Source: Pseudoalteromonas shioyasakiensis (GTDB lineage: Bacteria; Pseudomonadota; Gammaproteobacteria; Enterobacterales; Alteromonadaceae). Taken from it: a DNA stretch of 33,435 bases. The DNA is taken from contig NZ_JAKEVM010000037.1 of the NCBI RefSeq assembly GCF_022398475.1, positions 1 through 33,435 of the forward strand, given 5' to 3'. This document shows positions 24,230-33,244 of this stretch, piece by piece. The notes under the pieces are model-generated. The model saw only the letters and a program-made list of their open reading frames with translations, searched no databases and had not been told where the DNA came from. Each line of letters starts with the position of its first letter. Within the stretch, counting starts at the first letter, position 1. The translations under genes and the position numbers were made by a program.

Positions 24230-25834
24230 TCACCCAGCAACGCAGCAGTTGCGGCCTTGCTTTTTCGCTTTATAAAGCGCGTCATCTGCTATTTTAAACA
24301 AGCTATCTGAATCAAACGCCTCATTAGCAGCCTTACTGGCAACACCTATCGATAAGGTAACATAGCTTAAGTCTGCACGGCCTTGGTGAGTTATGTGAGC
24401 TGATGCAACGGCGTTTCGTAGCGTTTCAGCCACTTTGAGTGCCTGATGCTTATCGGTATTGCTGAGCACAATAACAAACTCTTCGCCGCCATACCGAGCA
24501 ACAAAGTGATTACTTGGCTGGGTATTTTCTTTAAGAAGATTGGCGACCTCACATAACGCTTTGTCACCTTGATCATGCCCATAAAAGTCATTGTAGAGTT
24601 TAAAATGATCGATATCGGCGACAATCATTGAGATAGGTTGCGATGCTAAATCTGCATCGCTGGCAAGCTTCGCAAAATGTTTATCTAATGCCCGACGATT
24701 GGCAAGCATCGTCATTGAATCGGTGTAACTGATATGTTTTAACTTCTGGTGGCGCTCTAGTATTTCATCACGTTGATTTTCTATCAAAGTAAATAACTCA
24801 TTCATACCTCGCCCGAGTTGGTGCAATTCGTTATTACCAAAATACTCTTCCCGAGCGCTAAAATCGTTATTACTGATTGCTGAATTCACCAATGTATAAA
24901 GCTTTCTGAGTGGCCTTAAAACCTGTTGATTTATATATAAATAAAACAAAATAAATACAGAGCCAGAGATCAATAAACCGGTAATTAGAGAGCTATCAAA
25001 CAAGCTTCGGTCGTAAGTCCGTTCACGGGATGCGATAGATAGCACAAATAGTAAGTCTCCTGCTTGATCATTGACTCCTAAGTAAAGCTGCTGATTATGC
25101 TGGCTCGCCTCCATTGCATTTCTCTTTTCACCAAACACCCTAATTAGATGATCCCTATATTTAGGTGCTTCATCAATGCCATAAAAGCTAATATCATTTG
25201 CTAACCCTGGTGTTAGATTTTCGACAAAGTCTTCATCAATAAAGCTCCAAAGCAATAATGTCGCCACAAATTCACCAGTGCCATCGGACTTCGTTACATT
25301 GTAAGCGACGGTGACGGCAGGCGTTTTATCTATGGTAATAAACCGGACTTTATGAGTTAACTCAGATTGGCTATTGTCTATATCGCCAGATAAGATTATT
25401 AGGTCGTTTTTTATCAACAAATTGGGGCTTTCTAAAACCGTTGGTGAGTAAGGCTGATAATCACTATTAAAGCTGCCACCGCCAATAATATTTGCCTGTG
25501 TATCATATAAATACCAACCATTTACGTCTAACCGCTGTAGTGCGTCTGCAATAACATAGTCACTATTAAACCACTGGGTATCACGTTGCTGTGCAGCTTC
25601 ATACATGGTATCCCAAGCAGCGCTGTCAAAGACCATTTTTGACAGCGCATCAACCTCTTGCTGAAGTTGTGACTCCACGCGCTGAATATCAATCCGATCA
25701 TTTTGTTTTGTCATCGCTTCAAACGTTGGCAATATCCAAAAATGCCGAATAATTGTTTGCGCCAACAAAATAGCAAAGCACGCCGCGGTGAAAGCAAGTA
25801 ATAAGCGTTTTTTGAGCCTCGCACCAATCACCAT
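24230..25834 (-). CDS. CHASE4-HAMP-GGDEF diguanylate cyclase
   Basis: This protein of about 534 residues has a basic start and signal anchor, a periplasmic CHASE4 sensor (DSAAWDTMYEA motif early, total about 230 residues), a second membrane helix, a HAMP linker (QVLRPLRKLYTLVNSAI) with coiled coil, and a C-terminal GGDEF domain with intact GGEEF. It should make cyclic di-GMP in response to a periplasmic signal. The inhibitory I-site reads P-S-N-H in place of RxxD, so it is absent. ATG at 25834 gives a normal basic membrane anchor; an ATG at 25867 would add eleven hydrophobic residues; neither has a clear ribosome site. It is divergent from the H-NOX gene. Confidence 0.87.
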   Translation of the reverse strand: MVIGARLKKRLLLAFTAACFAILLAQTIIRHFWILPTFEAMTKQNDRIDIQRVESQLQQEVDALSKMVFDSAAWDTMYEAAQQRDTQWFNSDYVIADALQRLDVNGWYLYDTQANIIGGGSFNSDYQPYSPTVLESPNLLIKNDLIILSGDIDNSQSELTHKVRFITIDKTPAVTVAYNVTKSDGTGEFVATLLLWSFIDEDFVENLTPGLANDISFYGIDEAPKYRDHLIRVFGEKRNAMEASQHNQQLYLGVNDQAGDLLFVLSIASRERTYDRSLFDSSLITGLLISGSVFILFYLYINQQVLRPLRKLYTLVNSAISNNDFSAREEYFGNNELHQLGRGMNELFTLIENQRDEILERHQKLKHISYTDSMTMLANRRALDKHFAKLASDADLASQPISMIVADIDHFKLYNDFYGHDQGDKALCEVANLLKENTQPSNHFVARYGGEEFVIVLSNTDKHQALKVAETLRNAVASAHITHQGRADLSYVTLSIGVASKAANEAFDSDSLFKIADDALYKAKKQGRNCCVAG

Positions 25835-26026
25835 AAAATACCAAACCAAGCAGAATAAAAAGCACATTAGTATTAAAAAGTATAACCACGTTTACTCAGT
25901 TTGCTTGCCAAGCTTTAATAAATCAGTCTCATAAAGGCAGTACCTCTACTAAAGTTGGTGACTGATAAATTGTAAAATCCCTGTTTATATCTAAACTTTT
26001 AGTATGAAATTTTGAAGGGCTACTGT

Positions 26027-26566
26027 ATGAAAGGTATCGTCTTTACCGAGTTTTTAGACATGGTCGAAAATGAATTTTCTTATGAAGTGGCAGACAAAAT
26101 CATTGAAGAAAACTCACTTGCTTCAAATGGGGCCTATACCAGTGTTGGTAATTACGACAACGCTGAAATGATCATGCTTATTACTTCGTTAAGTAAGCAC
26201 GTCAATACGCCTGCAGAACAATTAGCCACGCACTATGGTAAGTATTTATTAAATCGTTTTTTTATCCTTTTTCCTCACTTTTTCACCAGTGTTTCAACTA
26301 CGTTTGACTTTTTAGATACCATCGACCGCCATGTTCATGTAGAAGTTAAAAAGCTTTATAGCGATGCTGAGTTACCAAGCTTTGAAACAAAACGTATTAG
26401 TGAGCGCAAAATGCAAATGTTCTATCGCTCTGGAAACCCTTTCGCCTGTTTAGCAGGTGGATTAATTGAAGGTGCATGTGAAAAATTTAATGAAAAGATT
26501 ACGATTCAAAAGGATATAAGCGCTGATCATATGTCGGCAACCTTTACTTTAACAAAAGAAGATTAG
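26027..26566 (+). CDS. H-NOX (HNOB) haem nitric-oxide sensor
   Basis: This 179-residue protein begins [14 protein letters not shown], the classic opening of bacterial H-NOX domains. The proximal haem ligand is most likely H104 in [10 protein letters not shown]. The haem-propionate motif Y-x-S-x-R reads Y133-R-S135-G-N137, so the arginine is replaced. ATG at 26027 is chosen because GAAGGG lies seven bases upstream and the conserved start is then exact. It is followed one base later by a hybrid histidine kinase, the usual partner: NO bound to H-NOX inhibits the kinase, and biofilm or cyclic di-GMP output follows. The loss of the arginine makes haem affinity uncertain. Confidence 0.88.
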   Translation: MKGIVFTEFLDMVENEFSYEVADKIIEENSLASNGAYTSVGNYDNAEMIMLITSLSKHVNTPAEQLATHYGKYLLNRFFILFPHFFTSVSTTFDFLDTIDRHVHVEVKKLYSDAELPSFETKRISERKMQMFYRSGNPFACLAGGLIEGACEKFNEKITIQKDISADHMSATFTLTKED

Positions 26567-26567
26567 T

Positions 26568-28295
26568 GTGGATGAAGAACTCTACAAACGTAGATTAGAA
26601 CGAGAGCGCCAGGCTCGAAAACAAGCCGAAGCCCTGTTAGAACAGAAGTCTTTAGAGTTATATGAAGCCAATATGACGCTAAAACATGCGGCCGAAAATC
26701 TAGAAAAAGAAGTTATTCTTCGCACACAAGATTTAAATAAAGCAAAAGAGTTGGCCGATGCCGCCAATCAAGCTAAATCAATGTTTTTAGCCAATATGAG
26801 CCATGAAATTCGCACCCCCATGAATGCAATTTTAGGCATGGCACACCTCGCCCTTGATACTGAATTAACCGATAAACAATATGATTACGTTGAAAAAATT
26901 CAGCTTTCGGCCAAATCACTGCTTGGGATTATTAATGACATTCTCGATTTTTCTAAAATAGAAGCCAACAAGCTTGAACTTGAAAACAGTGATTTTAACT
27001 TAAATGACTTTCTTGCGAACCTCGCTAATTTAGCCAGTAGTTTAATTGAGAAAAATAACATCGAAGTCATTTTTGATATTGATGATGACATTCCAGAGTT
27101 TTTAATCGGTGACGCTCTTAGGCTTAATCAAGTTTTATTAAATTTACTGAGCAATGCCATTAAGTTTTCAAACCAGCAAGATGTCACGCTGAAACTGACA
27201 AAAAAATCACAAACCGATACCTCTATTTGTATTAATTTTCAGGTCATTGACCAAGGCATTGGTATGTCTGAAGAGCAAGTTAATAGTGTGTTTAAGCCTT
27301 TTTCACAAGCCGATGTTTCAACAACTCGTAAATTTGGTGGCACAGGTCTTGGTCTTGTTATCAGTAAAAAAATTATAGAGCTTATGGGAGGTCATATTGA
27401 GGTTAAAAGCCAATTAAACAAAGGGAGTAGCTTCAGTTTTGATGTGTTATTTTCGCTATCGGTTATGCAAAGCTGCCACGACACAGATATTTTCAAACAT
27501 AAACGCGCTCTTATTATTGAGCAAAGCGACCAACCTGAAGCTATTTTAAATACCATGCTCAATGCATTAGACATCAATGTACAGACGATTGATTGCATGG
27601 ATGAAAAGCTTTCTAACGCTGATATTAGTCACAACTACGACTTTATTTTTTTAGACTGGCACGTATTAAACTGCGAACAAAATAACATTCTAGAGAACCT
27701 CAAAAAGCAGCTTTCTATCGACATTAAAAAAACCATTATCCTCGCTTCTTATGAAAACCAAGAAGTTAAAGACACGCTAAGTACGCTAGATAAAACCGTT
27801 GAAGAAATATTATTAAAGCCGATTATTAAAGGGAACCTATTGAAAACCCTCGAGCATGTGATGGGTATCGCTACGAAAAAAGAGACCAGAGTCGACAATA
27901 CATGCTTTAAAAAGCTTGCGGGCTCAAGAATACTGCTAGTTGAAGACAACCCGCTTAACCAACAAGTTGCATCGCAAATACTACGCTCAAATGGCTTTGT
28001 GGTTGATATTGCCGAAGATGGCATAGCAGCGATTGAAGCTGTCGAAAAAGAATCTTTCGATTGTATTTTGATGGACTGCCAAATGCCAAAAATGGATGGT
28101 TATACCGCAGCGAATAAAATTAAACAGCAATCAAAGTTTGCCCATATCCCTATTATCGCCATGACCGCCAACACTATGGAAGCCGACCTTACAAAAGCGA
28201 AAGAATCAGGAATGCAAGGCTATATAGCCAAGCCAATTGAAGTGCAAACCATGTTTGAGGTCATTGCAGAGCATTTAACGCAAAAGCAGCTGTAA
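26568..28295 (+). CDS. H-NOX-associated hybrid histidine kinase (HahK-like)
   Basis: This 575-residue soluble kinase has an N-terminal coiled coil (about 1-70), a HisKA domain with phospho-acceptor H79 ([11 protein letters not shown]), and an ATPase domain (about 185-300, [11 protein letters not shown]). Next is a receiver-like domain (about 320-430) that keeps D363 and K417 but has lost the usual acidic pair, and last a full receiver (about 455-570) with phospho-acceptor D503 ([11 protein letters not shown]). There is no membrane segment, which fits sensing through the H-NOX partner encoded just upstream. The start is GTG, one base after the H-NOX stop. Signal output probably passes to a separate phosphotransfer protein, which is not in the window. 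Confidence 0.92.
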   Translation: MDEELYKRRLERERQARKQAEALLEQKSLELYEANMTLKHAAENLEKEVILRTQDLNKAKELADAANQAKSMFLANMSHEIRTPMNAILGMAHLALDTELTDKQYDYVEKIQLSAKSLLGIINDILDFSKIEANKLELENSDFNLNDFLANLANLASSLIEKNNIEVIFDIDDDIPEFLIGDALRLNQVLLNLLSNAIKFSNQQDVTLKLTKKSQTDTSICINFQVIDQGIGMSEEQVNSVFKPFSQADVSTTRKFGGTGLGLVISKKIIELMGGHIEVKSQLNKGSSFSFDVLFSLSVMQSCHDTDIFKHKRALIIEQSDQPEAILNTMLNALDINVQTIDCMDEKLSNADISHNYDFIFLDWHVLNCEQNNILENLKKQLSIDIKKTIILASYENQEVKDTLSTLDKTVEEILLKPIIKGNLLKTLEHVMGIATKKETRVDNTCFKKLAGSRILLVEDNPLNQQVASQILRSNGFVVDIAEDGIAAIEAVEKESFDCILMDCQMPKMDGYTAANKIKQQSKFAHIPIIAMTANTMEADLTKAKESGMQGYIAKPIEVQTMFEVIAEHLTQKQL

Positions 28296-28298
28296 TTT

Positions 28299-29435
28299 CT
28301 AGTCAGTAAGCTCTATGATTTTTTGTTCTACTAATGAGTTGTTTTGCTTACGAAACTCATTTGGGTTAACCCCAACGATACTTTTAAACACACGGTTAAA
28401 GGTAGCAAGCGAAGAAAAGCCACTTTCCATTGCAATACTGAGTATACTCCAATGACTTGCTTCATCTTTTAATAACAGCCCTTGCGCATGCTGTATTCGG
28501 TACTGATTAATAAACAAATTAAAATTTGCGGCTTTAAAATGATAACGAATAGCCCGGCTGATCTTATACTCAGGTACTGCTAATGCTTGAGCAAAATCAG
28601 AAATTTTCAAATTAGTTTGCAAATAAACCTGCTTATTGATGAGTGCTTCTATGCCAGTAATAAGCTCAGATTCTACCTCTTTATTGTCAGATTGTTCAGC
28701 CTGATGGATAGCTTTCATTACCTTTTCAGAGTTCACCACTTTACTATCAACAGCTTCAGGCACGCTACTGTGGGCACGGTTTTGCAAAAACATCACTAAC
28801 TGCATTGCAAGTACAATCAACAATGCTGATGAGGCAATTATAAGCGGCTCAAATTGTTGAAATTCGCTTTCACTGAATAAAAATTTAGGCAGTATGCTGG
28901 CATTAAATACCGCTAAAAAGTAGCAACTAGCAAAAATATTTGCCTGCAACTTTTGCGTTTGTGTTTTCTCTTTATAGCCTCGTAATGCTTCCCAAAAAGA
29001 GAGCACCAAAATACTCGAAGATAGCAACACCGTTATTTCGGCCATACCTTGCTTTAAACGCCACATGAATTGGCTATCAGGGAAAACTTGCACATCAATA
29101 CTCACCAAATAATGCCAAGTTTGGTTAAACATAATTAAACCCGCAATAGCAACTGCCACGGCAATATGTACCGAAGCAATAGGCTTATGCTTACGAAACA
29201 AAGTGCGTGATATAAGCCAAGACACATTACAGGTTGCGCAGGTAAATAAACCAATTAAATAACTGTAAACACCAATACTTGGTGCACTGATTTTTTGCAC
29301 CCCAACCATGCAAAGCGAACCGCAAAATACTGTAAACAGATAATGAATAAGCTGCTTCTCTTTTTTCATACCATTTAGCAGCATGAGCCCCATACAAACA
29401 AAAACGAGTAAGTAATAAGGGGAAGTATTTTGCAT
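28299..29435 (-). CDS. Membrane-bound AraC-family regulator
   Basis: This 378-residue protein has seven to eight hydrophobic helices over residues 5-235 and a cytoplasmic AraC-type double helix-turn-helix at the end (about 275-370: LKISDFAQALAVPEYKISRAIRYHF and SILSIAMESGFSSLATFNRVFK). Such one-component membrane regulators sense a signal in or across the membrane. ATG at 29435 is chosen over a TTG at 29480. It ends three bases from the kinase gene on the other strand with no visible terminator between. It is divergent from a DUF2306 protein that it may control. The effector is unknown. Confidence 0.85.
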   Translation of the reverse strand: MQNTSPYYLLVFVCMGLMLLNGMKKEKQLIHYLFTVFCGSLCMVGVQKISAPSIGVYSYLIGLFTCATCNVSWLISRTLFRKHKPIASVHIAVAVAIAGLIMFNQTWHYLVSIDVQVFPDSQFMWRLKQGMAEITVLLSSSILVLSFWEALRGYKEKTQTQKLQANIFASCYFLAVFNASILPKFLFSESEFQQFEPLIIASSALLIVLAMQLVMFLQNRAHSSVPEAVDSKVVNSEKVMKAIHQAEQSDNKEVESELITGIEALINKQVYLQTNLKISDFAQALAVPEYKISRAIRYHFKAANFNLFINQYRIQHAQGLLLKDEASHWSILSIAMESGFSSLATFNRVFKSIVGVNPNEFRKQNNSLVEQKIIELTD

Positions 29436-29518
29436 AACTCTACATACCTTAAATTGGGAGTTTGATGAATTATTTACCAATCAGATAAGTTTACTTTTTC
29501 AAGATCAACATAGCAAAA

Positions 29519-29547
29519 AGAGTTTGTTAGTGAATATGTCAAACTCT
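29519..29547. promoter_or_regulatory. Inverted repeat in the AraC/DUF2306 divergent region
   Basis: Perfect arms AGAGTTTG (29519-29526) and CAAACTCT (29540-29547) with a 13-base spacer lie between the two divergent genes and are a candidate regulator-binding site. Confidence 0.4.
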
Positions 29548-29584
29548 GTGTGAGCTCTCAAAAACAAACACAATATTTCATTGA

Positions 29585-29601
29585 TCAAATTTCGAATTTG
29601 A
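29585..29601. promoter_or_regulatory. Second palindrome in the AraC/DUF2306 divergent region
   Basis: Perfect 7-base arms TCAAATT (29585-29591) and AATTTGA (29595-29601) around TCG. It lies about 50 bases before the DUF2306 start, where a promoter would be expected, though I see no convincing -35 and -10 pair. Confidence 0.35.
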
Positions 29602-29650
29602 GAAGAAATCTTGCTCTAGCCCTTTATATTAGCGGTATTAGAAAAATGTA

Positions 29651-30472
29651 ATGGAATTGATGATGTTTAACAAAGATAGCAAAATCACACCTTTAAAAGC
29701 GCTCGAATACAGTAAAAAGCTTTGGTTTATTAGCCTGCTAATGGCGCAAACTTGCTTTGTAGTTTATCTCATTCTTGGTTATGGAATGACAGGGTTAACT
29801 ACAGGTCTATCAGGTTGGAACCGACTTAATAACACCGCCTATGTTGCTAATGATGCCACAGGGAATTTGATGTATGCAGTGCATGTATTATTTGCGGTAG
29901 TGATGATCCTTGGCGGAAGCTTACAACTCATTGAAAAACTGAGGACAAAATACAGCGCATTCCATCGCTACAATGGTCGTGTATTTGTTGTTTTAGCTTG
30001 CTGTATTTCATTTGCTGGCATGTATTTAATGATAGTAAGGGGCACCGTTGGTAATACACTGATGCATGCAATGACAATGTTTGGCGGCTTAGTGGTTATA
30101 GTATCAAGTATATTTGCAGTGAAAACAGCACGGGCTCGTAACTTCAATGCTCATCAAAGGTGGGCTATACGGTTATATCTTGCGGCTAATGGTGTGTTGT
30201 TTTTTAGATTATTGATATTTGCATGGTTTTTAGTATTTGGCACCTTAGGCGTTGATACCGCCACATTCACTGGGCCTGCCGTGCTTGCTGTTAGCCTTTG
30301 CTCTTACTTAGTACCACTTTTAATAGCCGAACTTGTTCGCTATGCAGCTCGTACAAATATTACGTTTATCACTATCGGCACTGCCTGTTTAATGACGCTA
30401 ATATCAATCGTGTTCTTAATCGGCTTATTTGGGGTGACTTTGGCAAACTGGTACCCAGCTATTGTTGGCTAA
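29651..30472 (+). CDS. DUF2306-like membrane protein
   Basis: This 273-residue inner-membrane protein has about seven hydrophobic helices. It carries the DUF2306-like histidine segments AFHRYNGRVFVV and NAHQRWAIRLY, in loops beside helices, which could bind haem or metal; the function of the family is unknown. Starts at 29651, 29660 and 29663 are all possible; the last has GGAA six bases upstream. It is divergent from the membrane AraC regulator, and a strong terminator follows. Confidence 0.78.
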   Translation: MELMMFNKDSKITPLKALEYSKKLWFISLLMAQTCFVVYLILGYGMTGLTTGLSGWNRLNNTAYVANDATGNLMYAVHVLFAVVMILGGSLQLIEKLRTKYSAFHRYNGRVFVVLACCISFAGMYLMIVRGTVGNTLMHAMTMFGGLVVIVSSIFAVKTARARNFNAHQRWAIRLYLAANGVLFFRLLIFAWFLVFGTLGVDTATFTGPAVLAVSLCSYLVPLLIAELVRYAARTNITFITIGTACLMTLISIVFLIGLFGVTLANWYPAIVG

Positions 30473-30486
30473 CTAACTCTCATACA

Positions 30487-30514
30487 ATAAAGCCACCTAA
30501 ATTGGTGGCTTTAT
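30487..30514 (+). terminator. Terminator after the DUF2306 gene
   Basis: Perfect 11-base arms ATAAAGCCACC (30487-30497) and GGTGGCTTTAT (30504-30514) enclose a 6-base loop. It lies between the convergent DUF2306 and GH43 genes and can work in both directions. Confidence 0.85.
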
Positions 30515-30539
30515 GAAGTTAATTTACGTCACTATAAAA

Positions 30540-31541
30540 TTAATACAGTTCAAATAGCGGACGACCATTTTCGTCGTACTTCACTTCCATAACACGAGCA
30601 TGGCGGTTTGGATCGTAAAGCGGATCTTTTACAATCTCTTCAAGTGGACGGGTGTCTGTTTTTGGCACCACACTTGGTTCACCAACTGCGTGCTCATAGT
30701 CACGAGCATGGTAAATACACAGTGGTGTTTCACCATCTTCAGCTACTGTAAAACAGTTATGACCTGGGCCGAAAATTTTCTTTTCAACACTTGTTTCAAG
30801 CACTGGCATACGTGTTTTAGTCCACGAATTACGATCAAGTAAATCGCTGTTTTCATCGGCTTCCATATAACCCATGCAGTAACATGCACCTGTTGCACTT
30901 GCAGAGAAAGCAATAAAGATTTTACCGTTATTTTTAAGCACTGCCGGGCCTTCGTTTACCCAAAAGTCGACACGTTCCCAATCGTAATCTGGTGTCGTCA
31001 GCATAAACTGCGCTGTTTTTAGCTTAATAGGTGACTCCATCTCAGCTAAATACAGGTTTGATGCAGCAAATTGGCCGCCAGTTTTCTCTGCCCAGCAGAA
31101 ATAACGCTTACCGTTATTTTCAAAAATAGTGGCATCTAAAGAAAAATCGGTGAACGACTTTTCATCGCCCTCAGCGGCTTGCATCATGCCAAGTTCAACC
31201 CACTCATCATTTAGCGGATCTTGGCCTTTACACTCAAGCACATACGGACGTAATGCCCAAATATCATCTTCTTCACTGGCAGCAAAGTAGATATACCATT
31301 TGCCATCTAGGTAATGAATTTCAGGTGCCCAGATATGACGGCTCATCGGGCCGCTGTCATGTTTAAACCAAATATCAAAGGTTTCAGCGTCTTTTAAGCC
31401 CTCTAATGTCGCAGACTTACGAAGTTCAATGCGATCATAAGTTGGTACAGAACCTGTAAAATAATAAAAACCATCGCTGTGCTTATGCACAAACGGATCG
31501 GCACGCTGCTCTACTAACGGACTATTTGTTTGTAATGTCAT
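30540..31541 (-). CDS. GH43-family glycosidase (probable alpha-L-arabinofuranosidase or xylosidase)
   Basis: This 333-residue five-bladed beta-propeller enzyme shows the GH43 catalytic set: base D15 (QRADPFV), pKa-modulating D136 (SLDATIF) and acid E197 (VNEGPAVL). The HIWAPEIHYLDGKWYIYF segment is typical of the family. There is no signal peptide, so it should act in the cytoplasm on short arabino- or xylo-oligosaccharides after uptake. Substrate specificity cannot be set from sequence. It stands alone on the minus strand; upstream lies a 222-base region with the palindrome TTACTT-TT-AAGTAA at 31582-31595 and the terminator of the neighbouring gene. No transporter is nearby. Confidence 0.88.
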   Translation of the reverse strand: MTLQTNSPLVEQRADPFVHKHSDGFYYFTGSVPTYDRIELRKSATLEGLKDAETFDIWFKHDSGPMSRHIWAPEIHYLDGKWYIYFAASEEDDIWALRPYVLECKGQDPLNDEWVELGMMQAAEGDEKSFTDFSLDATIFENNGKRYFCWAEKTGGQFAASNLYLAEMESPIKLKTAQFMLTTPDYDWERVDFWVNEGPAVLKNNGKIFIAFSASATGACYCMGYMEADENSDLLDRNSWTKTRMPVLETSVEKKIFGPGHNCFTVAEDGETPLCIYHARDYEHAVGEPSVVPKTDTRPLEEIVKDPLYDPNRHARVMEVKYDENGRPLFELY

Positions 31542-31720
31542 CTTGAAACCTGATCGTTAAATTTTAATTTGTATTATTTTATTACTTTTAAGTAAGAACA
31601 CAAATATAACATTATTTTTAACAGACAGTGAAAAGAAATGTAAGCTTGGGCTGTGAGTTTCAAGATACGCGCTCTAAGCAAAGGAGTTAAAGCTAGCTCG
31701 TTATCGAAAGCATTTGGAAA

Positions 31721-31740
31721 AAAGGGGGCTTCCCCCCTTT
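31721..31740 (-). terminator. Terminator of the GH29-like/sandwich-domain transcript
   Basis: Arms AAAGGGGG (31721-31728) and CCCCCTTT (31733-31740) with a 4-base loop; on the minus strand six T follow. It lies 24 bases after the stop codon of the gene at 31764-32102. Confidence 0.85.
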
Positions 31741-31763
31741 GTTTGGGATCACTAAAACAAGCT

Positions 31764-32102
31764 TTATTTAAAGCCCCTCTTAGATTTTTTAGATAAAACG
31801 AGGTCAACTGGCATAACATCGCCCGATACCTTCTTCACAATTAAAGTATGTGAGCCAGCTGATAAGTCATGTTTTTCGAACACAATACTTTGTACTTGGC
31901 GATAATTATTACCATCGAAAATAGAGAATATGCCTTGTGACTTACCATCTAAGATAACTTCAACATCGCCATGGTTAATACCTTTTGAAGTCGCAAAAAC
32001 AATGCTTGAACCACTAAAGTCATAACTAAACGACGCACCATTAACGGTTGTCATGTGTAAATCTTGTTGGTATTCACCAGTATTTGTGTGCTCAGACCTC
32101 AT
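31764..32102 (-). CDS. C-terminal carbohydrate-binding-like sandwich domain, probably split from the GH29-like gene
   Basis: The 112-residue product has no signal peptide and looks like a beta-sandwich accessory domain (NGASFSYDFSGSSIVF, DVEVILDGKSQG, LSAGSHTLIVKKV). Its ATG overlaps the stop codon of the upstream gene (ATGA). Upstream of that ATG the same frame reads N-G-N-W, which would complete the start of the domain. A single lost A in the run at about 32118-32120 would explain the split. It was therefore probably the C-terminus of one secreted protein of about 490 residues. As a separate cytosolic protein it would make little sense, unless ribosomal -1 slippage joins the two. Confidence 0.65.
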   Translation of the reverse strand: MRSEHTNTGEYQQDLHMTTVNGASFSYDFSGSSIVFATSKGINHGDVEVILDGKSQGIFSIFDGNNYRQVQSIVFEKHDLSAGSHTLIVKKVSGDVMPVDLVLSKKSKRGFK

Positions 32103-33244
32103 CCAGTTGCCATTTCACTATATTGAATTCGAGGGTCATTATCGTTTATCAGCTCGAGGCCTGAATAGGTTATATCACTTGTTGTGCCGAGGGTATTACC
32201 GATAGTCTGAATTTGCACCAATCGATCGGCAATCCAGCTACCGTCAGGGTTAATTGCCACATCTAATGTTATCAACCCACCTTCATCTGCAATTTGTTTT
32301 ACCCTATTTGCTATATCTGTGTTCGAATATCTTAAGCTGCTCTTTAAGCCTCCCCATCCTCCGTCAGAAGTGTAGGTAAATCCATGCCACTGCACTTTTG
32401 TATCCAAAGCTGTTATGACTTTTTTAGAAGAAGGAGCCTTAGGTAACTCGTTAGTTTTACCTGATGTATATTGACTGTGTGGATCTTTGGGGACAAAGCT
32501 ATGCTCGTCACCAGCATGAAAACTGATCGTCGCATTTGGGTTGCCACTTCGAGCAGACTGAGCAAGTTGGTCTGCAACAGGGTAAGCATTCTTTGCCTCG
32601 AGTTTTTGTTTCGATTCATCTGCTTTAAACCAATTATCAAACCACCAGCCAGCGATGTTAGCTCCCCAAGCCTGCGATCTTTCGCTGACAAAACCAGTTA
32701 TAAACCAATCAGGGTAAGGTACTTTCTTTTTTGTACCCGTCCATCTATCCCCTGAGTGCGAAGGTAGGTAAGCAATTAACTTAATACCTTTTAGTTTAAG
32801 TGCTTTCGCTAAATCCAAAACAAGGTCACGGTTAGGCGTGTAATCAGCCTGATTTGAGTTAACTTGGGTAATACAACCTGGTGCAATCTGTTTGCTCGGA
32901 CATGCCGGTGAGTGTAAATCATAAATGTCACTCATCGTCGACAGGTAACCACGGTTTTGAGTAATGGTAAAAATTACATAAGCATAACCAAGCTTGGCTG
33001 CTTTATCCGCATAATCGTCAACATCAAAACCATTTACATAGTTATTCCACTCGTTATAGTCTGTGATTTGATACCATGCATTATCTAAAGTGCCACCAGC
33101 AAGATAGTGATGACTAATCCCCCACTTTGCATCTTGCATCCAATTAACTTCGCTTGCTCGCAGAGACGCACTCGAGTGTAAAATAGTAATTGCTACTGTT
33201 ATACCAGATACAATTTTATAGGGCCGACTTTTCAAAATAACCAA
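32099..33244 (-). CDS. Secreted GH29-like (alpha-L-fucosidase-like) glycosidase, probably frameshifted at its C-terminus
   Basis: This 381-residue exported protein has a signal peptide ending near residue 30. The TIM-barrel segments resemble GH29: KWGISHHYL, DVDDYADKAAKLGYAYVIFT, KALKLKGIKLIAYLPSHSGD and GWWFDNWF, where the Asp would be the nucleophile. The match to fucosidases is partial, so the sugar is uncertain; a galactosidase or unknown specificity in the same clan is possible. The frame ends DPRIQYSEMATG-stop, at the point where such proteins continue into a beta-sandwich domain, found in the other frame at 31764-32102. The start is TTG at 33244 or 33235, with no ATG and no good ribosome site. 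Confidence 0.65.
   Translation of the reverse strand: MVILKSRPYKIVSGITVAITILHSSASLRASEVNWMQDAKWGISHHYLAGGTLDNAWYQITDYNEWNNYVNGFDVDDYADKAAKLGYAYVIFTITQNRGYLSTMSDIYDLHSPACPSKQIAPGCITQVNSNQADYTPNRDLVLDLAKALKLKGIKLIAYLPSHSGDRWTGTKKKVPYPDWFITGFVSERSQAWGANIAGWWFDNWFKADESKQKLEAKNAYPVADQLAQSARSGNPNATISFHAGDEHSFVPKDPHSQYTSGKTNELPKAPSSKKVITALDTKVQWHGFTYTSDGGWGGLKSSLRYSNTDIANRVKQIADEGGLITLDVAINPDGSWIADRLVQIQTIGNTLGTTSDITYSGLELINDNDPRIQYSEMATG

Noticed and set aside
26568-28295. Two separate genes for kinase and response regulator
   Set aside because: The frame is continuous from the coiled coil through both receiver domains, as in known hybrid kinases paired with H-NOX.
31574-31819. Minus-strand open frame of 81 codons downstream of the sandwich-domain gene
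   Set aside because: It runs through the terminator at 31721-31740 and overlaps the end of the 31764-32102 gene; the translation shows no recognisable pattern.
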